Below, piece by piece: positions 1 through 5,243 of a stretch of DNA of 9,144 nucleotides. This stretch comes from Eubacteriales bacterium (lineage in GTDB: Bacteria; Bacillota; Clostridia; Peptostreptococcales; Anaerovoracaceae), in contig JAQUJQ010000049.1 of assembly GCA_028680875.1 (NCBI GenBank), positions 1 to 9,144 on the forward strand, in the 5' to 3' direction. A program made the position numbers and the translations under genes. How positions within the stretch are numbered: position 1 is the stretch's first letter; each line of letters opens with the position of its first letter. Below the pieces are notes generated by a model that worked only from the letters and a program-made list of their open reading frames with translations, was not told the origin of the DNA and searched no databases.

Positions 1-343
1 GGGTTTCTCCCATAAAAAGGCTGTTATGCTTCCCTTCAAGAATCCCTTTGGCTTGCAGAGTTTTCAAAGCGTTCGGAGTGCCGAATATCGTTATCTCTTT
101 GGCGTAGGCCGAAATAATCTTGCTGTCCAAAAAAAAGAAATCGACATCGTACGCCTTTCCCGCATTAAGGAAATCTTGAATAACTTCTTCTTCCTCTATA
201 TCGGCTTCCCGATTCACAAAATCAAATCCTGACTGGTAATAGGATTCTTGAAAACCGTCCAGATAAAGAATGAACAGTTCCCCGTTAAACATAAAGCCTA
301 TGGTGATTAACAAGTATATGACAATAATTTTTATCTTCTTCAT
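1..343 (-). CDS. N-terminal part of a membrane-anchored protein of unknown function (runs off the window)
   Basis: Reading the minus strand from the ATG at 343, an open frame continues to the window edge for 114 codons with no stop. It begins MKKIKIIVIYLLITIGFMF, a lysine-rich start followed by one hydrophobic segment (about residues 4-27) that could be a signal anchor or first transmembrane helix. A mixed, acidic region follows (an EEEE run near residue 51) and would lie outside the membrane. AGAAGGG lies upstream of the ATG at slightly long spacing, giving modest support for this start. I do not recognise the family. A membrane anchor followed by an extracytoplasmic domain is what FtsX/MacB-like ABC permeases look like at their N-terminus, but that is only a guess from shape. 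The C-terminus is not in the window. Confidence 0.6.
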   Translation of the reverse strand, partial: MKKIKIIVIYLLITIGFMFNGELFILYLDGFQESYYQSGFDFVNREADIEEEEVIQDFLNAGKAYDVDFFFLDSKIISAYAKEITIFGTPNALKTLQAKGILEGKHNSLFMGET

Positions 344-433
344 AATACAGAAAACCCTTCTCTATTGATTGTACCAATTACTGAAGTAAAGAATATATCC
401 GTATGGGACTATCGTAACCGAAGGCCTTCAGAT

Positions 434-1066
434 TCACTTATAGTACCAGCCTTCCTGACGAAACTGGGAACAGAAGATGGTAGAGGATTTCTTCCGGCGC
501 TTATGAAGCAGTTCGAAGATATCCTTGCTTTCCGATTCTGAAAGCTTCAAAAGCAGCCATTCGTCCAGAATGAGCAGCACTGGATTGGTATACTTGTTCA
601 TAACTTTTCTGTAAGAACCTTCCGCTCTTGCTATTTCAAGATCAAGAAGAAGGTCAGGCATCCTAACGTATTTGACTGAATAATACTGCTTGCAGGCTTC
701 CATGCCAAATGCACAAGCCAAGTAGGTTTTACCACTGCCAGTTGCGCCGGAAATAAAAATATTCCGGTGCTCAATGATGTATTCACAGGTTGCCAGTCTT
801 TGCAGTAACGACTTGTTCAGCCTTCTGCCTGAGGTATAGTTGATATCCATGATGCTGGCATCTGGCTGATCTAATTCAGCCTGCCGGATTAATCTTCTAA
901 GGCGGTTGTTTTTGCGGCTGGTGTATTCGATATCCACCAGCATGCCAAGACGGTCCTCGAAAGGTACTTCCTTCATTCTGGGATCACTCAGTTGGTTACG
1001 AAATGCGTCCGCCAGCGCAGTAAGGCGCATTTCAATCAATTTATCAATAGTACTTTGATTTGTCAT
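434..1066 (-). pseudogene. istB: IstB-like ATP-binding helper of IS21 family, C-terminally truncated
   Basis: IstB is the AAA+ ATPase that assists the IstA transposase in target selection in IS21-family elements. The 210-residue product starts MTNQSTIDKLIEMRLTALAD, a typical N-terminal targeting helix. It has a Walker A motif GATGSGKT at residues 107-114, a Walker B LLILDE at 164-169, and the STIFCSQF sensor strand at about 195-202. The family is usually about 245-260 residues, and this one ends at GWYYK, so the last 35-45 residues (lid region) are missing. Just downstream on the minus strand, another frame can be read as GYDSPIRIYSLLQ, which loosely resembles the missing end; this suggests a small deletion plus frameshift rather than a clean cut, but that is weak. 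GGGAGG at the end of istA serves as ribosome site for the ATG at 1066. Confidence 0.85.
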
Positions 1067-1075
1067 AATAGCTGT

Positions 1076-1590
1076 TTACCTCCCATAGTAACCGGCACCT
1101 CTGGTGATGCTGTATTTGTTTGTGGTGGATTCAGGCGCTTGGGATTGATCAGTAATCTGACCATCCTTCCCAGCTGTGAGTATGTTTTTAATACTCTTGT
1201 AGCTAGGTGCTGCGGTGTAGGAAAGAGCCTTTTTACAGGCTGCTTCCAGACGCTCTGCGGAATATTTATCCGCAAGCTTCAGAAGTCCCATACAGCTTTT
1301 GTAGCTCTGTTGTTCCACCCGTTGGGAGGTAAGTATTGCATCAACAGCTTGATAAGTATTGATACCAATTTTATCAGCCCATTTACGGAATCGATCGCCG
1401 TTCCATTCCAGATATTTCTGGTGGTCTTCCGGCATATGCTCCACAATGGTGCTGTACTGCCCAGGCCTACCGTGTAGACGGGCATGTGAACATAGACGGT
1501 TATGGTTAAAGAAAACTTCAATGGTTGTCTCTGTTATCCTTTGCTGAATCCAAGACAGTGAAGTCTTAGGATCTCCCGATATTTGGTCAT
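1076..1590 (-). pseudogene. istA: IS21 transposase IstA, internal deletion removes the catalytic core
   Basis: From the ATG at 1590, placed behind a perfect AAGGAGG (1599-1605), the frame reads MTKYREILRLHCLGFSKG and then stops at 1534-1536. This is the conserved IstA N-terminus. In another frame starting there the sequence continues ITETTIEVFFNHNRLCSHARLHGRPGQYSTIVEHMPEDHQKY and runs to the stop at 1076, which is the conserved IstA C-terminal region (about 150 residues). IstA proteins are about 500 residues, so some 330-350 codons, including most of the HTH and all of the DDE domain, have been removed, and the two ends are out of frame. The join lies around 1532-1540 at a CAAAGG that could be shared by both sides, consistent with a short-homology deletion. 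The remaining C-terminal frame has a GTG at 1444 but is very unlikely to be functional. Confidence 0.85.
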
Positions 1591-1663
1591 ATTGATGACC
1601 TCCTTCAAATGTATTTACACCATCAGGTGCATTGATACATTATATCGGAAGAGGCTAAAAACA

Positions 1664-1727
1664 CGGTTTCCTTTCCCGGTACATTGGTTTCCATTAGACC
1701 GGAATAGCGGTTTCCTATCACCGGACA
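1664..1727 (-). repeat. Three GGAAACC / CCGG repeats at the upstream end of IS21 copy 1
   Basis: On the plus strand GGTTTCC occurs at 1665-1671, 1686-1692 and 1709-1715 (spacing 21 and 23 bp), and each is followed 4-6 bp later by CCGG (1676-1679, 1699-1702, 1721-1724). IS21-family ends are known to carry multiple repeats bound by the transposase, so these are most likely IstA-binding sites. The helical spacing of about two turns fits that role. Confidence 0.7.
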
Positions 1728-1732
1728 GGCGG

Positions 1733-1782
1733 TGTAAACTGCTCCGGAATACTCACCCCATATAATAAACCAAAAATACCCC
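1733..1782 (-). repeat. Terminal repeat of IS21-type element copy 2
   Basis: Read on the minus strand, this 50-bp stretch starts GGGGTATTTTT, has a second GGGGT 23 bp on, and ends TTTACA. Aligned without gaps to plus-strand 4994-5043 it is identical at about 31 of 50 positions, including the first 11 and the final ACA. This makes them opposite ends (inverted repeats) of related IS21-type elements. Confidence 0.65.
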
Positions 1783-1801
1783 ACATTAAAATAAAAAAAT
1801 A

Positions 1802-2062
1802 TTACTTTTGAGAATTAAGCCAGTCTTGGGTTTCCTTTCGGTTCTTCTTACCATTTTCAACTCTTAAGTCATTTTCTTTTTGAAGAAGATTAAACAAGAA
1901 TTCTTCATAAGAAATATCACGCAGGTTAGCCTCGGCAATCTCTGTTTCTAATATGCGTCGAGTAGAAGGTAACCTAAGGGCTTTACAATACTCTATTATT
2001 AACCTGGTCATTTCCCTTTTGGTAGTCATGCTATCGGTGATGGTTTGGTATTTGCTTATCAC
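1802..2062 (-). pseudogene. IstB N-terminal fragment with short C-terminal tail (mini-IstB)
   Basis: The 86-residue frame contains EYCKALRLPSTRRILETEIAEAN and SYEEFLFNLLQKENDLRVEN, the N-terminal helical domain of one IstB subgroup (different from the IstB of copy 1). The Walker A and B region that should follow after the KKNR is absent. Instead the frame ends with KETQDWLNSQK and a stop, which could be the natural C-terminal tail of an IstB joined in frame by deletion. Without an ATPase domain it cannot work as IstB. The start could be GTG at 2062 or ATG at 2029; neither has a convincing ribosome site. Only the N-terminal identity is firm. Confidence 0.7.
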
Positions 2063-2130
2063 TTATATTCTAACCGAAGTTATGAGGTCGTGGCTCATTT
2101 TCTTTTTACACAATTATGCACTTAGTTAAA

Positions 2131-2181
2131 TAAAAATAGAATAAGAAATAGAAACCGGCACTCTAAATGAGTACCGGTTTC
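2131..2181 (-). terminator. Rho-independent terminator for the short-chain dehydrogenase gene
   Basis: Arms at 2151-2163 (GAAACCGGCACTC) and 2169-2181 (GAGTACCGGTTTC) pair over 13 positions with a single mismatch around a 5-nt loop. On the minus strand the hairpin is followed by a T-rich run (complement of 2131-2150), as expected at the end of the gene whose stop codon is at 2299. On the plus strand the downstream sequence is much less T-rich. Confidence 0.8.
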
Positions 2182-2298
2182 CTTCTTGTCCTCAATCTTC
2201 TCAATACTTCTTCCGTTCCAAGTATGTTAATTGACCGCCTCAAGATATATGCTAGAAATGACAAAGCCATCTCACCACTAACTGATAGGGTGATCTAT

Positions 2299-3035
2299 TT
2301 ATGCAAGATAACCGCCATCAACTATAAACTCTGAACCAGTAGAATAACTAGCTTCATCCGAAGCAAGGTATAAGACAAGATTGGTAACTTCTTCAGGTTG
2401 TGCAAATCTTCCAAGCGGAATATTTTTGAAAAGTTCTGCTTGTATTTCTTCCGGAATTACATCCAGTAACATTGGAGTAGCAATCATCCCTGGATGGACA
2501 GAATTTACCCGGATACCATATTTAGCAAACTCTTGAGCTGCTCCCTTTGTCATTCCCCTAACAGCAAACTTTGTCCCATCGTAAGCACAGGAACCCGGTG
2601 TACCTACAAATCCACCAATCGAAGAAACGTTCACTATGGATCCACCATTTGCTTTTTTCATAGATGGAAGTACTGCTTTCATACCTAACAATACTGATAT
2701 CTGATTAATACCAATGATTCTTTTGATTTGCTCTTCGGTCAATTCCTCAATAGGAACACTAAAAGTAATTGCCGCATTGTTAACTAATACGTTTATCAAG
2801 CCAAATGTAGACTCAGCTTCAGCAACTACTTTCTTCCAATCATCTGCACTAGATACGTCCTGTTTTACAAATCTCGCATTTTCACCAAGCTCTTTTGCAA
2901 GTGCTTGACCCTCTTCTACAATGACATCTGTTAATATTACTTTTGCCCCTTCCTGCACAAATCTGCGGGCGTGAGCGGCTCCTTGACCACGTGCGCCACC
3001 AGTGATGATTGCTACTTTCCATTCAGTCTACCTAT
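2299..3035 (-). pseudogene. Short-chain dehydrogenase/reductase (SDR), start codon lost and 1-bp frameshift at codon 7
   Basis: This is a classical SDR: an NAD(P)-dependent oxidoreductase acting on an alcohol or ketone, closest in style to the hydroxysteroid/glucose dehydrogenase group, with unknown substrate. The main frame contains the cofactor motif TGGARGQG, the NNAA motif, the SS of the active site, YDGTK (catalytic YxxxK), NSVHPGMIATPM, and the C-terminal ending DGGYLA. All catalytic residues are intact, and about 245 residues is the normal length. The 5' end is broken. Behind a good GGGGGAG (3042-3048), the position expected for ATG reads ATA (3033-3035). The next codons GGT AGA CTG AAT GGA encode the usual GRLNG, but one A is missing before GTAGCAATC, so this frame hits TAG at 3012-3014. 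In the main frame the only start downstream is a GTG at 2958 that would omit the cofactor motif. It is either a recent pseudogene or a sequencing error, although two independent defects favour real decay. It is divergent from the TetR gene. Confidence 0.8.
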
Positions 3036-3065
3036 TTTAATCTCCCCCATTCAAAATAATTTTAC

Positions 3066-3111
3066 ATTTAATCGGTTAATATATTATAATCTTTCTAAAA
3101 TCGTTACTAAA
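3066..3111 (-). promoter_or_regulatory. SDR promoter with overlapping operator-like site
   Basis: On the minus strand TATAAT (plus 3083-3088) is preceded by TTTAGT (plus 3106-3111) at exactly 17 bp. Immediately downstream, at the expected transcription start, sits ATTTAATCGGTTA (plus 3066-3078), whose reverse complement recurs in front of tetR. The -10 is perfect and the -35 is weak. Repression by the divergent TetR protein is an inference. Confidence 0.5.
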
Positions 3112-3172
3112 CATACAAAATCCTAAGTTTGTTAGAAATAGTACAAATGGCTTGTTTTGTTTCTTGCCGTTT

Positions 3173-3202
3173 TTGAAATTAACACAAATTCATTTCTTTA
3201 TA
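3173..3202 (+). promoter_or_regulatory. Possible tetR promoter
   Basis: TTGAAA at 3173-3178 and TTTATA at 3197-3202 are separated by 18 bp. TATAGT at 3199-3204 is an alternative -10 with a longer spacer. The inverted repeat at 3246-3258 lies downstream of this promoter in the 5' leader. Only the general position is credible. Confidence 0.3.
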
Positions 3203-3283
3203 GTATACACTTAATTGATTTAGACTTTTCCCTAAGGTCAGCGAATAACCGATTAAATCACGTGCAGCATTTGGAGAATCTAT

Positions 3284-3811
3284 ATGTATACGAAGAAAAT
3301 CATCAGCACCGCATTGGTTCAACTTTTAAAAAAGCATAAATTTGAAAGCATTACAGTTCAGATGATTCTAGAAGAAGCTTATGTATCACGTTCAACCTTC
3401 TACAAACATTTTCGCGATAAGTATGATCTTATGATCTGGTATTATACGAATCATGTGGATTTTCTAGTTAGCCAATATACGAAAGGACATTTCAAAGATC
3501 TGCTGATTGATGAATTTACCTTTATTAAGGATAACCAGTCATATTTTAGCAGTATAAAGAACGTAGAAGGCGTAAATTCCTTTTGGAGTTTCCTATATGA
3601 ATACAGCAAAACATTCTATACTAGCAATTATCTTCAACAAACCGGCTACAAGAAATTGACGGCAGAAGAGTATCTTAAGCTTTCATTCATCTGTGCCGGT
3701 ATAAACGAAATGATTCAGGTATGGCTGACAAACAACTGTCAGGAACCCATCGACAAATTCGCCGAGTGGGTTATAGATATATTGCCAGAGAATTTACGTC
3801 AATACCTCTAG
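3284..3811 (+). CDS. TetR/AcrR-family transcriptional regulator
   Basis: The 175-residue product has an N-terminal DNA-binding domain with the TetR signature: about residues 22-50 read ITVQMILEEAYVSRSTFYKHF followed by RDKYDLM, i.e. the helix-turn-helix plus the conserved TFYKHF. The C-terminal part (about 55-175) is all-helical, rich in aromatic residues (SFWSFLYEYSKTFY), and resembles the short C-terminal domain of DhaS-like TetR proteins; it would dimerise and bind an unknown small molecule. The start ATG is preceded by GGAG (3273-3276) at 7 bp. It is divergent from the SDR gene, which is the classic arrangement for a local repressor of an oxidoreductase. Because the SDR is damaged, the regulator may now have lost its main target. 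No defect is seen in it. Confidence 0.9.
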   Translation: MYTKKIISTALVQLLKKHKFESITVQMILEEAYVSRSTFYKHFRDKYDLMIWYYTNHVDFLVSQYTKGHFKDLLIDEFTFIKDNQSYFSSIKNVEGVNSFWSFLYEYSKTFYTSNYLQQTGYKKLTAEEYLKLSFICAGINEMIQVWLTNNCQEPIDKFAEWVIDILPENLRQYL

Positions 3812-3935
3812 TGTAGTACGCCAATTTATTTTTACCCGGTACAGCACAAAAACAGCAAAATATATTTCTATATGTAACTTTCCCCCCGTTCATTCATACC
3901 ACCCCTCTGAGCAAGTAATGCACTATTAGTTTAAA

Positions 3936-3964
3936 AACTTGGTAAGATAACTACTTACCAAGTT
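3936..3964. promoter_or_regulatory. Perfect dyad upstream of the cardiolipin synthase remnant (operator-like)
   Basis: AACTTGGTAAG (3936-3946) and CTTACCAAGTT (3954-3964) are perfect reverse complements of 11 bp around a 7-bp centre. There is no T-run on either side, which argues against a terminator for tetR. Its position about 45 bp in front of the cls ribosome site suggests a regulator-binding site. It may be the operator of a regulator elsewhere in the genome. Confidence 0.5.
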
Positions 3965-4008
3965 AAGCACTTGTGTCAACCACCAGTGTTTGGGGAGGAC
4001 TTTCCAAA

Positions 4009-4685
4009 ATGCAACAAAAAAAGTGGATGCGCAAAGTATTTAGAACCCGATTTATCGTGATCATCGGGTACCCTATTCTTCCTGCTATATAAATTTCAAT
4101 CTTCCAACAGAGGATTAAAAAATCTGTTGACTGCTGTTAAAGGCGATATTGATCCTTAATGTTTCTAAAGATGTGGAATTTTAGCAAAACAACCACAGAG
4201 AAATATGGGAAGTATTGTACGGAAGAAATCAGGTCTATGACAGGAGAATCGGATGGTTTTTTCCTGCCCTACGGAGATTCACCTTTGGATAAGGAAAATG
4301 TGGTGGAACACGTTTATCTGCAAATTATCAACAATGCCAAAAAATATGTGTATATTCATACACCCTATCTGATTATTGATGACAGCATGGTCTCTGCATT
4401 GTCTTTGGCGGCCAAAAGCGGCATCGATGTGCGCATTGTTACTCCCCAAAGGCATGACCGCTGGTTTGTTCATGCCACTACCCGTTCATACTACCGAGAA
4501 CTAATTCGTGCCGGTGTGCACATTTATGAGTATGCGGATGGCTTTCTTCACTCCGAAGTCTTTATCTTCATTTTGAATGTGGTGTATGGATTCATAAAAG
4601 CAAGGTCATTGCCGATATCAAAAAGGATTATCTTCAGACCCTGGAACGAAGCTGTAACTGTCAAGTAAAAATGAACAAAAAATGA
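4009..4685 (+). pseudogene. cls: Cardiolipin synthase (phospholipase D family), multiply disrupted
   Basis: Cardiolipin synthase joins two phosphatidylglycerols using two HKD (PLD) domains and is membrane-anchored by N-terminal helices. Pieces found in order are as follows. The N-terminus MQQKKWMRKVFRTRFIVII starts at ATG 4009 behind GGGGAGG. After a frameshift near 4064-4075 comes LFFLLYKFQSSNRGLKNLLTAV, the membrane region. A large deletion near 4135 follows, in which about 230-250 codons including the whole first PLD domain are gone. A second frameshift near 4150-4158 leads to MFLKMWNF, PYGDSPLDKENV, YVYIHTPYLIIDD, SGIDVRIVTPQ and THATTRSYY-like residues preceding the second PLD domain. 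The catalytic HxK reads HSE (4549-4557), and right after it about 20 codons are missing at the shared ATCTTCATTTT (4564-4574); HFECGVWIHKSKVIADIKKDYLQTLE then continues in another frame. The 3' end is cut near 4652 by an IS end. It is clearly non-functional. Confidence 0.88.
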
Positions 4686-4702
4686 TAAATAACTTTGGAC
4701 AC

Positions 4703-4984
4703 CTAGTTATTGCCAAAAATGGTTTGGCGATGTTTCAAACGATAGCTGTCGCCGCTTAAGTGGATGACCTCACTTTTGTGGATTAAGCGATCCAAAATAG
4801 CAGTTGTAATCGCCGGATCACCCAGAATATCTCCCCAGTCTTCTGGCCCCTTGTTTGATGTAATGATGATGGAAGTCTGGCCGTAAAGCTTGTTGATTAG
4901 TTGAAAAAATAGGTTTGCCTCGTGTCGGTCAATAGCCATGAACATTAAATCATCAATAATCACCAGATCAGAACTGACCATTCT
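4703..4984 (-). pseudogene. IstB C-terminal fragment
   Basis: The frame reads VSSDLVIIDDLMFMAIDRHEANLFFQLINKLYGQTSIIITSNKGPEDWGDILGDP and then AILDRLIHKSEVIHLSGDSYRLKHRQ. This is the Walker B (LVIIDD), sensor strand (SIIITSNK) and lid (AILDRLIH) part of the IstB AAA+ ATPase. The N-terminal domain and Walker A are absent; the coding sequence is joined abruptly at about 4984 to the IS upstream end. The ATG at 4981 is simply an internal methionine. The C-terminus is complete (stop at 4703). It could belong to the same IstB subgroup as the N-terminal fragment at 1802-2062, but the pieces are in the wrong order to be one interrupted gene. Confidence 0.82.
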
Positions 4985-4993
4985 TTTTACCTT

Positions 4994-5043
4994 GGGGTAT
5001 TTTTCAATTATTATCCTGGGGTAGTTTTAGATTAGCATTAACA
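4994..5043 (+). repeat. Terminal repeat of IS21-type element copy 3
   Basis: The plus strand starts GGGGTATTTTT, has a second GGGGT (5018-5022), and ends GCATTAACA at 5043. It is the upstream end of the minus-oriented element and is related in inverted orientation to 1733-1782 (31 of 50 identical without gaps). Confidence 0.65.
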
Positions 5044-5136
5044 CCGGTGATTGGATATGTAATATGATTTATTCACCTCCTTTTTGCTTGCCACATTTGC
5101 AGAGAGATTGGATTTAATCGGCATAAAGCGGACCTG

Positions 5137-5186
5137 TTTTTTTTTTGAAAAAAACTCTTGACAAGAAAATAATTCCCAAGTATTCT
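5137..5186 (+). promoter_or_regulatory. Promoter of the ytrA-type ABC operon
   Basis: TTGACA (5158-5163) and TATTCT (5181-5186) are separated by exactly 17 bp, a good housekeeping sigma-A promoter. Directly upstream of the -35 is a run of 10 T, one G and 7 A (5137-5154), which may act as an UP-element. Transcription would start near 5193, about 7 bp before the dyad at 5200-5222. This is the only strong promoter seen before the genes that follow. Confidence 0.75.
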
Positions 5187-5199
5187 TAAACTGTATGAA

Positions 5200-5222
5200 C
5201 TGTATTATAATATATAATACAG
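5200..5222. promoter_or_regulatory. Dyad operator in the leader of the ytrA-type operon
   Basis: CTGTATTATA (5200-5209) and TATAATACAG (5213-5222) are perfect reverse complements of 10 bp with a 3-bp centre. A further CTGTAT half-site lies at 5191-5196. The dyad lies between the predicted transcription start and the AGGAGG at 5225-5230. YtrA-subfamily GntR repressors are known to bind such dyads near their own promoters, so autoregulation by the first gene product is likely. Confidence 0.65.
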
Positions 5223-5243
5223 ACAGGAGGTGCAGATGGAGTG

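Larger units (their letters stand above)
434..1727 (-). mobile_element. IS21-family insertion sequence remnant (copy 1), istA internally deleted, istB 3'-truncated
   Basis: Gene order on the minus strand is the IS21 order: upstream end with repeats, istA, then istB. The upstream end is placed at 1727, where the minus strand begins TGTCCGGTGATAGG and three GGAAACC-containing repeats follow within about 60 bp, as IS21-family ends usually have. istA is reduced to its first codons plus the C-terminal part, and istB stops about 40 residues short of a normal length. The downstream end is not recognisable; the border near 434 is simply the last istB codon, and the true limit could lie anywhere from about 365 to 434. 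The element cannot transpose by itself because the istA DDE domain is gone. Confidence 0.75.
1733..2062 (-). mobile_element. IS21-family remnant (copy 2): collapsed istB plus downstream terminal inverted repeat
   Basis: This is a second, different IS21-type element. It has a shortened istB (1802-2062, minus) followed on the minus strand by a 50-bp end (1782 down to 1733) that contains two GGGGT motifs and finishes GCAGTTTACA. That end matches, at the same scale, the opposite end of the remnant at 4653-5043. No istA is seen, and the upstream boundary beyond 2062 is unclear; a terminator hairpin at 2151-2181 already belongs to the neighbouring gene. The element end is only 5 bp (1728-1732, GGCGG) from the end of IS copy 1. 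Confidence 0.6.
3066..3258. repeat. Pair of inverted 13-bp repeats flanking the tetR-SDR intergenic region (operator candidates)
   Basis: ATTTAATCGGTTA lies at 3066-3078 and its exact reverse complement TAACCGATTAAAT at 3246-3258. Each copy is about 25-30 bp in front of the start of its nearest gene (SDR at 3035, tetR at 3284), so the arrangement is a mirror image. This is what is expected when a TetR-type repressor controls both itself and the divergent gene. Confidence 0.55.
4653..5043 (-). mobile_element. 391-bp internally deleted IS21-type element inserted into cls
   Basis: On the minus strand this begins TGTTAATGCTAATC at 5043 and ends GACAGTTACA at 4653, so both tips read TGT...ACA. 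The two tips match at about 13 of the outer 22 bases. Inside remain only the upstream end with its two CCCC-type repeats (4994-5043) and the last 90 or so codons of istB (4703-4981); istA and the istB N-terminus have been deleted. Its cls-side edge coincides with the point where cls homology stops. No target duplication is visible (GAAGC before, CCGGT after). The 4653 border is less certain than the 5043 border. Confidence 0.5.

Noticed and set aside
26..232. 68-residue plus-strand reading frame
   Set aside because: It lies opposite the longer open frame on the minus strand (1-343), which has a start, a hydrophobic anchor and protein-like composition; the plus frame has no ribosome site.
368..433. 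Right-hand end of IS copy 1 (TGTACC near 370)
   Set aside because: A TGTACC occurs but none of the GGTTTCC/CCGG repeats of the other end is present, so the border cannot be supported.
992..1477. 161-residue plus-strand frame
   Set aside because: It is antisense to the istB start and the istA C-terminus, both of which are clear family matches on the minus strand.
2151..2181. The GGTTTCC/CCGG-like hairpin as a fourth transposase site of IS copy 1
   Set aside because: It resembles the GGTTTCC repeats but is a 13-bp stem with a minus-strand T-run directly after the SDR gene, so a terminator explains it better.
2233..2330. Short plus-strand frame of about 30 residues downstream of the SDR terminator (MLIDRLKIYARND...)
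   Set aside because: No family is recognised, no ribosome site is present, and it partly overlaps the end of the SDR gene on the other strand.
2494..2908. Two 64-residue plus-strand frames
   Set aside because: They are shadows of the SDR coding sequence on the minus strand.
1802..4981. One istB gene split in two by insertion of the SDR-tetR-cls segment
   Set aside because: On the minus strand the C-terminal piece (4703-4981) comes before the N-terminal piece (1802-2062), the wrong order for a simple interruption, and each piece is linked to its own IS end.
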